The notes beneath the pieces are model-generated. The model did not search any database and was not told the DNA's origin. It saw nothing but the letters and a program-made list of their open reading frames with translations. Below, in pieces: positions 1 to 10,010 of a stretch of DNA of 64,000 nt; the first letter of the stretch is position 1; each line of letters begins with the position of its first letter. Source of the stretch: Selaginella moellendorffii (taxonomy: Eukaryota > Streptophyta > Lycopodiopsida > Selaginellales > Selaginellaceae); assembly GCF_000143415.4 (NCBI RefSeq), contig NW_003314290.1:1664454-1728453 (forward strand). Direction: 5' to 3'. Made by a program: the position numbers and the translations under genes.

Positions 1-86
1 AGGACGTGCTAAGCAGCAAACAAGAGGTTTCTGCCAAGGCAGTCACCCACGCGGTTAGAAGGCTCTAGAAAAGAAGTGTGCCAAAC

Positions 87-2380
87 TCACTTCGAGTAAT
101 CGAGGTGATAGCTCACCACGCCGCTGAACAGGAACTCCGTCGAATAAATCTTAATCCCTGAAGTACCACCAGGCATAACTACACTCTCAAAACAAATCTT
201 ACTATATAATCGTACCCTTCTTGATAAGTGGTAAGCAATACTTTCGATCCTCCTCGCAAGAGATCACTAGACAACCCCCAGTGGCTTCGTTCTTCTTGAC
301 AATCTGCGTAACAGCAGTCAATACTTCCAATTCACACACATACACACACCTTTCCTCCCGCAGCTTTTACAACGGACTCCACCATGTCCAGTGGCTTCGT
401 ATTTGGAGTTATGTGCACTGGGATTCCCTGTTGATTTTGTCAAGCTTCATCGGTTCTGAGAGAAAAAGACGTGTGACTATACCTCCAACAGTAGCCTTTG
501 CTGAGCAGAAATATACGTTGAATGCATAGAAAACCCGAGCTCCTTCTCCTTCTTAGAGTCATCCACGATGAATTTCTTCTCGTCCACCGCGCACCCTGCC
601 ACGCTGCAGCTCTCTATCCACGCCAAATCCACAACGGGCTTTCCCGCAGCCAGGACTTCCAGCATATTGGCTGTTCTCAAGAACCTGTCCGTGATGAAGT
701 GTGTGCATTCCGCAGCTTTTTCCACGACCTGGAACTTGAGCTTCTTCAGCACCTAGCAGAACGTAACCGGTTACAAAAACTTGACAGGACCAGCTACAAA
801 CATGCTTACTTTCTTCTGCTCCTCGATCGTATCCTTGCCGAGGGAGTGACTAAACAGAACTTTAACTGGCCGTCGTCTGCTCCTTCTCGGTGTGTCGTCG
901 GCTATGATCAGCTTCTCCGCCTCACTTTTTCGCTTCCTAGCCGTCGACTTGCTGCCCTTCGTTACAGCTTCAGCAGAAACGGCATCGTTACTCGTGCTTT
1001 TAGGAGTCTGTGGATCTACTTGCGGTGCTGTAAAAACTACCTGATCAGCGCGCCTTGGGGAAGCCTTTCTACGCCTTTTACCTCTAGCGGTACTGCGTGG
1101 AGGCGCGGTTTTCCGTTTGTTCGTGCTCGGCTTACTTCCCGTCGCCACCGAAAGAGGCGTTTTACCCTGTTCTTCAAGCGCCTCAGAGACTTTTTCTTCA
1201 TCCAAAACCTGCGCTGGCTGGTCACCTTCTGCTGCTAGCACCCCGGCTTTCATGAGCGGATCCTCCTGGCTCGTTACGAAATCATATACTGAAGAAGGGT
1301 CGTCCCGCTGGAGCTGTACGATGCGAGAGGCGAGCACGTTCATCTTCTTGTTTTCCACGTCAAAGTCACCGAGTTGAGCCTCTTGAGAGAAATCGCCGTT
1401 TGTGGACACCAACCGTTCCAGCGCCTCAAGAGCAATGGCCTGCGACTCCTCTCCCGGATCCTGAGAATTAAGATAGCTGAGCTCCCTCACGGGAGCTACG
1501 ATCGCACTCAGAGGTTGCGCAGGGTGACGGTGATCTTCGCCTGGAACACTCTTCCCATCGAACAAGACCTTTCGAATTTTGTCCAGAGAATTCTCCTGCT
1601 GAGGACTAGCCGAGTCCGACTTTTTGTCCCGGTTCTCTGTCGACTTCTTGTTGTTCGAGCACAATGCCGGGACAAGGCTGATGTTCTTGAGAGTTTGAGA
1701 GACGGGAGTTGACGCTGAGCAACTGGCTCCACCGTTCGAAGTCACCAGATTCTCTTCCACAAGCGATGGCGCTGGCTTGAAGACGTCGAAAGCAATCGTG
1801 GAAGTCTTGGCCTGCTTAATACCCCATTGCAAGACAAACTTGGCCGAATCGTCCACTTCAACTTTTTCCTGTGGATCCTTCTCTAGCTCTAGCTTGGATA
1901 CCAACCTCTCGTAAGCCGCCATGGCTGATCCACGCAGCGACTGCACACGTATCGACGCCAAGCTCTTTGCTTTTTTCTCTTCCACCGGATTTTCCAGCCC
2001 TGCGTGCTCCATGCCAAAAATTTGGGTGCTCTCGTACTGGGGACTCTCCAGCAGCTGCGTCCCAAGAATCAGGGTCGGTTGGACTGCCAAGAAACCAAGA
2101 ATCTCTCTCAATCGCATGCCGCGAGAAGCACAGCCATACCTTCATCGTCGTGCTCCTGAATCTTGGACGAGGCCGTGTCCTGGACGCCTCCAGCTCCAGC
2201 TTCTTCGTCATCCACAGTGGTGGCATCGGACAGCGCCTTCTCGACGCCATCGCCCCGGGCATCGACAACGCAATCGCCGCCGCCGCCGCCGCCGCCATCG
2301 CTGTGCGCCTCCTGCTGGGTGTCGTTGCCAAGAATCAGGGTTGGCTGGAAGTCGTCGTCACAGCTCTCGTCCCCGCCCAT
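87..2380 (-). CDS. Tandem-BRCT domain protein (MDC1/PTIP-like DNA-damage adaptor)
   Basis: Six exons join cleanly (2140-2380, 810-2083, 483-752, 350-427, 216-303, 87-157) to give 673 aa with all introns 46-58 bp. The start is the ATG at 2378-2380 (MGGDESCDDD). The N-terminus carries two copies of QPTLILG followed by TQ or SPQY, a glycine run coded by a (CCG)n tract near 2277-2297, and scattered SQ/TQ sites. A long basic, disordered middle holds TARGKRRRKASPRR and RRSRRRPVKV, likely nuclear localisation signals. The last 170 residues hold a BRCT pair: VKVLFSHSL, THFITDRFLRTANMLEVLAAGKP, WIESC in the first; GGKIVKKNEA, CLVISCEED and YSTEFLFSG in the second. Tandem BRCTs bind phosphoserine peptides, so a nuclear role in damage signalling or repair is inferred. 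The family is known in plants as BRCT repair-like proteins. No FHA domain is visible. Domain call firm, precise orthology unsure. Confidence 0.85.
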
Positions 2381-2864
2381 GGCAAAAGGCCCAGAAACAA
2401 ATATTCCGTCGCCTCGTTTTTGCAGGAAGCATATTCTGTTAGGGCGTTGGCAAATTCCGTTAGTTTTGAAAAGCATTTGGCGCCAATTTGAAAATGCTCC
2501 ATAAGGAAAACTCTAAGCCAGTAGTAAATTTTATGGCGCTTGCCAAGTAATATAATTCGTTTTAAGAGACTTTTGATTGTCTGCTAGCATCCCATGAATG
2601 AATTATGAATGAGTTCTCTTGGCAAATGCAAACATCATTATTGCATCGGCAAGCCCTAATGTTTCCAAATTGTCAATGGTTTTTCTAGCTATTGGTTGTG
2701 ATAGAGAAAACTACATAGCAGCATTCTCAAATTAATTTAATTTGCACCTCTCATAGCCAAGGTTTGTTTGAAAGGCGAAAACAATAAAAAACTATCTTGA
2801 GAAGGCACTCGGGACTGAATATCACTAAATAATATCTTTTTCCTTATATATCGCTGTTGTAACA
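2381..2864. other. Intergenic, AT-rich
   Basis: Between the BRCT gene start and the stop of ketopantoate hydroxymethyltransferase. It should hold the BRCT promoter and the 3' UTR of the neighbour. No ORF, repeat or RNA gene could be supported. Confidence 0.5.
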
Positions 2865-4064
2865 TCATCTTTCACCAGTTTCTTCCCATCCTCTAGCGCT
2901 AGCAGCAGCTTGTGCTGCATCAAGAGAACCCTTACTTTCAAGCCCCTTCAGGAACAAGTCTGTTTGGCCAGGATTGATTCGGTATGGAGTGTATGCATGA
3001 CAAGGAAAAGCACCACTGGAGACCTCTGCGCGATATTTGGCGAGGCCTTCTTGAATAACATCTCCCACTTTAGCAAATTGTTTACAAAACTTGGGTGCAA
3101 CCTATCACAAGAATGCAATTAAGCCAAAAGAAAATATGAGATATTGTTTTACCTTTGTGTGCTGAGGATGCATCATTCCTAGAAGATCATGATAAACTAG
3201 GACCTGGTATTGTATGTTTTTAATATACGACTTGTAAATAAACCATAAGTTTACCTGGCCACTGCAAAAGGGTCCGGCTCCTATTCCAATTGTTGGTATT
3301 TTCAGTGATGAAGTTATCGCAGCGCCAACGGGCGAAGGTACACACTCGAGAACAATAGCGAAGCACCCAGCAGCTTCCAAGAGTAATGCTTGCTCCAGCA
3401 ACTAAAGTCACAGAAACACAATCAGAATATAGTTGAGAAGAGATTTCATTTACCTTCGTAGCATCTTCAGAAGTCAGCCCTTGTGGTCGGAAGCCACCAA
3501 GAACACCGATTGACTGTGGTGTGAGACCAATGTGTCCCATGACAGCAATTCCAGCATCGTGAATTGCCTTCACTGCTGTGATTCGAGATGCACTACCACC
3601 CTCTAGCTTAATTGCATCCATTCCTCCTTCCTTGACAAGGCTCACTGCGCTCTCTACGGCCTGATAGATCAAACAAACGATAAGGCAAAACAACATTTGA
3701 TATATAGCATGGAATCAAAGCAAACCTGCTGGGGTGCCTGTTCGTAGCTCCCGAAAGGAAGATCCCCAACAAGGAACGATTTGTTGGCTCCTCGTTTAAC
3801 AGCCTTACAGTGTGACAACATCTCTGTCATGGTTACTGGTAGTGTTGTATCATAGCCATGGGCAACCATTCCTATAGAAAAAAAAAAGGAGTACACTTCA
3901 GAAAATACTGTGACCTTACCTGCAGAATCCCCAACTAAACACATATCTATGCCTGCCTGATTTACGTGAACTGCACTAGGATAATCATATGCTGTAACCA
4001 TAGTGATTGGTTCCTTTCTTGCGTACTTCGATTGCAAGTACCTCATAGTCACCTTTTGAGCCAT
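2865..4064 (-). CDS. panB: Ketopantoate hydroxymethyltransferase (pantothenate synthesis)
   Basis: Six exons (3920-4064, 3726-3871, 3454-3660, 3255-3401, 3153-3203, 2865-3101) encode 310 aa. The enzyme moves a hydroxymethyl group from methylenetetrahydrofolate to 2-oxoisovalerate, the first committed step to pantothenate and CoA. Family blocks are clear: [29 protein letters not shown] (metal-binding Asp), [16 protein letters not shown] (catalytic Glu), [38 protein letters not shown] and a C-terminal FVAPKFCKQ-like stretch. Length is close to bacterial PanB. Plant KPHMT is normally mitochondrial, but this model begins MAQKVTMRY with no evident presequence. The frame stays open upstream for about 20 codons with no other ATG, so the start is taken at 4062-4064. 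A separate 5' coding exon cannot be excluded. Confidence 0.93.
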
Positions 4065-4431
4065 GACACAAACTTTAAAACCTAAAAAGTTTATACGAAA
4101 AGGGTTGAATTTATAACCGTGGATTTAGACACATGACAGATTCAATCTGGAGCGTCGGATACGGTGCATCGACGGCTGAGAGCCAACAATCTTATTAGGG
4201 TTTCTCTGCTCTTTGAGTTAGTTTAATTTTAGTTTTACGCTTTTAAACTTTTAAAGTTAATTTAAGATTCCCATCGATAGAATTGTCAATGCTTCCAAAA
4301 AGGCGAATCTTGACGCTTTCGGTCCCGGGCACTCCAAGCAAATCCCTCTCCCACGTTCTCTTTGTTCAATGCTGGTTTCCAGTAGTTTATAGATTTCTAT
4401 CTTGAACATTTCTTCCATATCGAAGCTAGCG

Positions 4432-4875
4432 CTAGTAGCTCGCAGCAGCTTCCCCAAGTCTTTTGATCCCCCACCGCAAGAACTCCTCTTGCTCCTGCCG
4501 GTTCTTGGTGCTCCTGGAGCTCATCTGGAACGACCAGCGCACCAGAGTGGTGGTGGTTCCGGCCCGCGAGAGCTCGAGCGTGGCATCGTACTCCTCCAAT
4601 CCCATGTTTCCTTCCACCATCTCGTAGGACAGGCAGTGATTCTCATCATCCAGCCTCACCATCCTCTCCTTGACCCAGGTCACTTGCCCATCGGGCCGCG
4701 GAAACGATCTCACGAGCCTCACGCCCTCTTCGATCCGGAGGCACTCCTCCACCGTCGGCACCCATCGCCCAAGCTCGTAGAAGTCCGCCGCGATCCGCCA
4801 CACCGTCTCCACCGGCGCCGCAATGCTTCCAAGCACCATTCCTTGCGCTCTATATGCTCCACACTGGCAGTCCAT
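4432..4875 (-). CDS. SRPBCC / polyketide-cyclase-like lipid-binding protein, copy A
   Basis: Single intact exon, 147 aa, ATG at 4873-4875. It matches the plant START-like (Bet v 1 superfamily) group annotated as polyketide cyclase/dehydrase and lipid transport, which includes lachrymatory-factor-synthase-like proteins. Shared marks are VLGSIAAPVETVWRIAADF, the WVPTVEEC block, the WVKERM strand, YEMVEGNMGLEEYDATLEL and the C-terminal LVRWSFQM helix region. Such proteins bind small hydrophobic ligands in one cavity; the ligand is unknown here. No signal peptide, so cytosolic. It lies head-to-head with a paralogue starting at 5462, leaving about 590 bp as a shared promoter. Only the family is called. 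Confidence 0.82.
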   Translation of the reverse strand: MDCQCGAYRAQGMVLGSIAAPVETVWRIAADFYELGRWVPTVEECLRIEEGVRLVRSFPRPDGQVTWVKERMVRLDDENHCLSYEMVEGNMGLEEYDATLELSRAGTTTTLVRWSFQMSSRSTKNRQEQEEFLRWGIKRLGEAAASY

Positions 4876-5461
4876 GGTATGGAGAATGGAGGAGAAAAAA
4901 GAAATCGAGCGAGCGAGCTAGAGAGAAATCCAGAGATCTTGATTCTTGATCGCGAGAAAACCCCAGCAACTGGGAGAAACGCAGAGTTTATGGATAGATA
5001 ACTGTTTATGAGACAAACACCCGAGAGAGGTGCATTTAAACCAGATACTGCGGGACCAGATACTAGCAACGTGGCCACATTCCAGCCATCCACAACGCCA
5101 GCCACGTGGTACAATCGCCTTCGTTGCATCGCTGGCCGTTTTGACACATCTGGGCCGTCCGGCGGGGCCAGATCGTGTATCGCATGACACACGTGGCCAG
5201 TGGTCACTAATCCACTTGTGCCACGTGGATGATAGAGAAGTTCTTGCGTCACTGCTTAGTGTGAATGAAAGATCCAGCCAAACAATGTGCGTATTCTAAT
5301 TGCAGTGGAACACAAATTTTAATAGCGACAGCGCAATTACCCCCAGAGGTCCCGGCGGCCAAAGCGCTTGCCGGATCTTCCGTGTTCATCCCAGCTTCTT
5401 CCAAGTTTCTTCCAAATTTTGTTCTTCCAGGACTTTTTTCCTCCAGAGACTTGTTCTTCGC
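4876..5461. promoter_or_regulatory. Shared spacer between divergent SRPBCC paralogues
   Basis: About 590 bp separates the start codons of two divergently transcribed paralogues, so it must hold both promoters. It contains repeated CACGTGG-type cores (around 5101, 5189, 5223), which resemble G-box/ABRE elements bound by bZIP and bHLH factors. That they act is an inference from the motif alone. Confidence 0.4.
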
Positions 5462-5947
5462 ATGGAGCTCGCGAATCGCAATGCTAGCCCTTCTCCCAGG
5501 AATCGCAAGCACCACCACAAGAGAGTTCACGGATTGGTAGCCGCGACGATCTCAGTCCCACTCCACAAAGCCTGGAAGATCGTGTCGGATTTTTACGACC
5601 TCGCGTCCTGGGTGCCAACGATTCGAAAGTGTTACGAGATCAAACCGGGAGTCCGCTACGCTGAGTCTGTTCCAAGCAGCAATGGTAAGTTCCGGTGGGT
5701 GGAGGAGGAACTCACGGCCTTCTCCGCCGCCAGGTACAGCATGAGCTACAAGATAATTGCAGGGAACTTTGGCCTCCAAGACTACTCCGCCACTGTCAAG
5801 CTCGCCAAGAGCTGCGATGGGAGCAAAACGATCGTCCGCTGGTCTTTTGGAATGAGCATCATGAGTGAGAAAACGAAGGAGCAGCAAGAGCTTTACCTCA
5901 GGCAGGGAATCCGGAGCCTCGAGAGAGCGGCGACGAAGATCTCGTAA
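5462..5947 (+). CDS. SRPBCC / polyketide-cyclase-like lipid-binding protein, copy B
   Basis: Single exon, 161 aa, ATG at 5462 (MELANRNAS). The frame is open upstream but has no better ATG. It is a paralogue of the gene at 4432-4875, with the same order of blocks: ATISVPLHKAWKIVSDFYDL, SWVPTIRKCYEI, the FRWVEEEL strand, YKIIAGNFGLQDYSATVKL, IVRWSFGMSIM and a final ERAATK helix. It has a longer basic N-terminus (RNRKHHHKRVHG) that copy A lacks. Function is presumed ligand binding; no catalytic role can be shown from sequence. Together with copy A it looks like an inverted tandem duplication. Confidence 0.82.
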   Translation: MELANRNASPSPRNRKHHHKRVHGLVAATISVPLHKAWKIVSDFYDLASWVPTIRKCYEIKPGVRYAESVPSSNGKFRWVEEELTAFSAARYSMSYKIIAGNFGLQDYSATVKLAKSCDGSKTIVRWSFGMSIMSEKTKEQQELYLRQGIRSLERAATKIS

Positions 5948-6138
5948 AATCCTGCCTGTCCTGTGATGCTTTTATATCTCTGACGATATTTGTCTGGTTG
6001 TCTGGTTGTTGATCACGGGATCGAAGAAATAAATTTCATGGGAAAGTTTTTAGTTTATACTTGTTTGTTTCGAGATCTCCTGGCCAAGGAATCAAACAAC
6101 GAAAGAGAAAGCACGAGCGTAGAAGTTTTAAAGAAAGT

Positions 6139-6802
6139 TTAACAGCGAAGTGGAGCTGGAGTGCCAAATTTCATGGCGTGCGCGGCATCAAACGCTGGCC
6201 GGAGCTCGCTGATAACTTGAGCATCCAGGTAACTATCGCAAGCGAAACACCATACGGACAAATCCCTGCCAGATTCGCAAGAGAAAAACAAGGAAGCTCA
6301 TGAGCGAACAAGGCAAAAAACCAAGAGAGAAAGACACAGAAATTCCACCTGTAGCTTAAAGCCGATGGATGACCAAACTCTTGGAAGTGTGACAACATAT
6401 GTCCATTGATGAATCGTCCACACAAGACTTTTCGGCAGCTCAAGCACACCCAATTCTCGCGATGATCGCCGCAGCTGCGGACGAAAGGAAAAAAACAAAT
6501 CAAGGAAAACAACAAACAAGCGATGGGAGAGAAAAGAGAAAGATCAGTCAAGCACTCAATCCCGAGGGATTGTCAGGAAATGGAGATCCCACCCACATAC
6601 ATTGCACAGGGCGCATCAAATCGAGGCAAGAGAGGCGCGTTGCAAACTCGATCGAGATGCGGACAGCTCGTCCTGGCCTCCACCCAGCCAGAGTCCTCGC
6701 CGCATCCTGACAAAGCCTACACAAAATCGAGCTAGAGCAAGAAAATTTCTCTGGCGGACAGACCTCAAGGCCTCCCTGGCTGCCGCTAGTAGAGCCTGCC
6801 AT
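6139..6802 (-). CDS. Small stand-alone ZnF-UBP (ubiquitin-binding zinc finger) protein
   Basis: Four exons (6764-6802, 6601-6716, 6349-6474, 6139-6265) give 135 aa from the ATG at 6800-6802. Introns are 47, 126 and 83 bp. Nearly the whole protein is one UBP-type zinc finger of the HDAC6/USP class. Visible ligands and landmarks are SCPHLDRV, the [16 protein letters not shown] block, [14 protein letters not shown], the [20 protein letters not shown] block, then [11 protein letters not shown] and a short basic end. In this family the finger binds the free C-terminal Gly-Gly of ubiquitin. There is no deacetylase or peptidase domain in the model, and the stop follows about 30 residues after the finger. 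The gene is easily missed because no exon is longer than 127 bp. A telo-box-like repeat lies just upstream of the ATG (6818-6834). Confidence 0.85.
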
Positions 6803-7626
6803 AGCCACAGCCCGCACAACCCTAAACCCCTAAAGCAAGACGAAGTGTTCCGGTTGACGTGGCAAACGGCCCACTCCGCTTTTTCCCACGTGTGATGAAC
6901 AGTGTACAGGTAAAGAGCTGCCCCATTGTAGCTATATAGTTTATTGATAGTATTTTTCGTTTTTGATGTCCAGAATGGAAATCAGAATGCAACAGTTGGA
7001 GGCGGATCTGGAGGCAGAAACAACCAATTTCCAAGAAGCACGAAGAAGATTCAACTGGCAATTTACGAGGAGATTGCAAAAGTTTTCCTCTTCAACTAAT
7101 TAACAAGCTTTGGAGCAGTTGGTTCAAAGCTTAAGTGAGAAGGGAGACGATGGAACCTTACACCCAATTCAGAACAGTTTTGGAAATTCTCTGAAGAGGA
7201 CAATTCCTCTGGTTGAGAAAATATGCAACGCAAAACTGGAGTGCAAAAAAGTCTCTAACACTAAGCTTGAATTTTGTTTTTGTTGGGCTTATTTCAAGTG
7301 AGCTGTTAAGTGTTTTGTGACACCAAGTCGATTGCCTTGGCACCGCCGGTCACTGTAGAGATTTGTGAAGGGATACAGCAGAGTAGGCAGAGTGTTGCAT
7401 CAAACTATCTGAGCTTCTTAGGGCTATGATAAAAACGATCGCATCGTGCAAACGTGTAGCCTACATCACCAAGAGCGTGGAATTCAGCCTCTACCACAGG
7501 AATGCTGGCGAAGTAGCGTGGCTGCGTGGTAGTCTCGCTAATGGGTTGTCATTTCCAATAGTTTAAGTATGAAGAAATTATATAATTAGGTTTGGTTGCC
7601 GCTTCACCTTAAAAATCTTATAAACC
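6803..7626. other. Spacer between ZnF-UBP gene and zinc-finger gene
   Basis: About 820 bp. It holds the ZnF-UBP promoter and the 3' side of the next gene. A short stretch near 6975-7085 can be read on the plus strand as a Gly-rich then basic peptide, but it meets stops at once and is not assigned. No RNA gene was recognised. Confidence 0.4.
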
Positions 7627-8100
7627 TTATCTTTCTCCCCTTTGTTCTGGGGTCAGTCCACCTTTGCCACATCTTGGGCAGCTCACATATCCAAAGCCTT
7701 GGCAATCAAAGCATCTGGAGAGTAGAATTTAGTGCTTCCATGAGGGATTCGCAAGGAATTGTGCCAAAGTTCTTACTTCCATCGCTCGAAAACATTGCCA
7801 TTCTTCTTGTTCTTGCCAGTTCCCTGCAACCCAATTCGATTGCCACATTGTTTTGTCAAGGGGGTTTTTGGAGTCGAGTTCTCACCTTGCATCCCTTGCA
7901 CTCCATGGCGCCTTTGCCTTTGCAAGTCGCGCAATTTCCCCCCTGGAATGTATGGCAATCGCAGCACTCGCATAAAATCATCCGGGGGAACTTACCTTGT
8001 CGAGCGCTGCTCGAGAGATTACTCCATCGCGTTTCCTCCCTCCCAATTTCGCGTTCCAGGGGAGGGAGACGCTCGGAGAACAAAACGAAAGCATCGCCAT
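7627..8100 (-). CDS. Small DnaJ-type cysteine-rich zinc-finger protein, probably plastid
   Basis: Four exons (7996-8100, 7886-7942, 7777-7823, 7627-7714) give 98 aa, with introns of 53, 62 and 62 bp. The mature part carries four CxxC motifs of the DnaJ central-domain type: CATCKGKG, CKGCKGTGKNKKNG, CFDCQGFG and CPRCGKGG, then LTPEQRGER. This pattern is that of plant single-domain zinc-finger proteins related to BSD2, which act as chaperone-like factors in chloroplasts. The N-terminus (MAMLSFCSPSVSLPWNAKLG) is rich in Ser and lacks acidic residues, as a transit peptide would be. There is no J domain. The client protein is unknown. Confidence 0.82.
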
Positions 8101-8248
8101 AGCCACTTTAAAACTTTTGGCGCCAGAAATTTAAAAATGTCGTGGATAGGGGCTGATGTGGGCACATGTCGACGCGCCAAGTGGATAGGTTTTAAGTCTT
8201 GCGTGGCAATCCGGCGAGAATGCCGCCCTGCTCCGGAGCTCGATTGCG

Positions 8249-9690
8249 ATGGCGGCCGCCTCCTCCAGCCCCAGCCCTACGCCCAATGCCAACGCCAGCG
8301 TCGGCGCATTTGAGGCGCTCCACGACTGCACTGCCGTCGACTCGCCCGATCGATGGCTCACTTGCAACATGGAGTATGGAAATTTCTACAAGCTCTCCCG
8401 CCCAGCGTCGGCGGCGGTGGCCAGGCGCGCCGAGGTACGCTTCCAGCCCTAGGCTAGATCCCCCAGAGTGATCGATCATGGGTCGCCAGGGTTTTTGAGT
8501 AGCCGTGATTTCAATGGGCGCAAGCAAGCGACTAAACGAAACGATGGAAATTTTTTGTTTCTTGGTTTCTTGTTCTAGGCGCTGGCGGAGAAGCAAAAGC
8601 AGCAGCAGCAGCAGCGGCCACAGACCGTGCCCAATCTAAATCTCGAGGCGCTGCACGAGAAATGCGAGAAGAAATGGGAGTTGCTTACCAAGCAGCTGGA
8701 GGAGTGCCGGAGCGAGGTGGAGCAACTCCGGCTACAAAAACGCGATCAAAAGCCTGGTGATCTCTTGTGATCTCTCTTCCAACATCCCAAGTTCGGTAAA
8801 AAATAAAAAGTCAATTGATCGAAGTTGCTGATTGTTTCTTCTTCTTTTTATTTCAGAGAGTCCTAGAATCAGTCCTCGCAGCAATAAAAGCAGCCCTCGC
8901 GGAAACAAGACGTGTCGTGGAGAGTACTACGACGACGAGACCCCGCTTACAACCTCTCGCTGCGAGCACGACCGGGCTCAAAGCTCTCCCGGAAGATCTT
9001 CGTATGGCGACCGAAAAGCGTACGAAGGCAAGATCTACGTAGGGAAGAAGGACGACACTGGAAGAAGCTCGCCGGCACACAAAGTCTTTAACATTTACAT
9101 CAGGTATCCAAGAGAGTCTTCTCGTTTTTCTCCTTTTTCTCACGGCACGATCGAATCCACAGGAGAAGTCCATCGCCAAGTCGAGACAATGAAGAAGATA
9201 CCCAGCGATACGAAGATAAACGCCAGCGCTACGAAAACAAACACCAGCAACGTTACGAAGACGAACACCAGCAACGCTACGAAGACAAACAATCGCAACG
9301 CTACCGCCAGGAAGAAGATCTCGACGACGACGAGTTTTGCGACAAGTGCAAGATGATGGAGCGCCCCGGGAGCTCGCAGACGCAGCTCGACGATGTCATC
9401 CCTCCGCCGCGGCCGAGGCGAGTCAAGAAGAAGTGGCGAAAGCAGCGGCAGGACAGGGATCAAGCTTCCGACTCATCGGTTCATCCGGCAACTTCAAAGT
9501 ACAATTACTACAAGTACTACGGTATTTCTACAAGCTTTCAGGGGATGGAGGTTTTCTCACCGATACTGTGCGTTTCCATGTCTGCTGCTGCGCAGGTTTT
9601 GCAGGCCATGGTGCTAAGACGAGCTGGGGACATAACTTTCCTCTGGGATTGGTTCCACCGCATTCCGTGAGAGCTCCACCAGAGTTGTAA
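8249..9690 (+). CDS. Unknown protein with C-terminal GAKTSWGHN signature, member 1
   Basis: Five exons (8249-8434, 8579-8756, 8857-9103, 9163-9521, 9596-9690) encode 354 aa. No known domain is recognised. The N-terminus is Ala/Ser/Pro-rich; residues about 65-120 form a Gln/Glu/Lys coiled-coil stretch (CEKKWELLTKQLEECRSEVE); a Ser/Arg/Gly middle follows; then four or five copies of a QQRYEDK-like unit (around 9197-9305); then FCDKCKMMERPG; then a basic PRPRRVKKKWRKQR. The last 40 residues, YKYYGFAGHGAKTSWGHN and PLGL.PPHS.RAPPEL, recur almost unchanged in the gene at 53357-55787, with an intron at the same place (inside the Gly codon of YKYYG). The shared tail is therefore a conserved module. 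Basic composition suggests a nuclear or cytoskeletal role, but this is a guess. Confidence 0.7.
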
Positions 9691-10010
9691 GCTTCTTTTT
9701 AACTCGCTTTTCCTTTCGATTTCTCTCGAGCTTATCAGCGTGATTCCAGAGTTGTTCCCGAGGATATCATGTTTCGAAGGAATGTGTAGTAAGAAGTTTT
9801 TCTCGTGTTTTTTCTTCTTCGTTTCTTTTGTTCTTCTCTCCTCGTGATCTTAGTTGTATAGATCTTCCAGGTGAAAATTGCTATGGTTCTTCTAGCGTTC
9901 TCCACCGCGAGCTGGATCGAAAAGCATTTCTCCGGAGGATGTGATGGGCTTGCCAAGAAATTTTCAGCGAGAATGTGGTCCTTGGCTCTAGCCGCTTGGC
10001 TAGGGCATGG
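9691..10010. other. Spacer upstream of PPR gene
   Basis: About 320 bp with a T-rich stretch near 9800-9840. A short plus-strand ORF beginning with ATG at about 9883 runs into the PPR coding region in another frame; it may be an upstream ORF but nothing shows it is used. No other feature seen. Confidence 0.4.

Noticed and set aside
9197-9305. Repeats that could be taken for a CRISPR array
   Set aside because: They are short in-frame codon repeats (QQRYEDK) of a eukaryotic coding exon without spacers.
9975-10010. GTG start for the PPR protein
   Set aside because: Plant nuclear genes start with ATG; the first in-frame ATG is at 10011.
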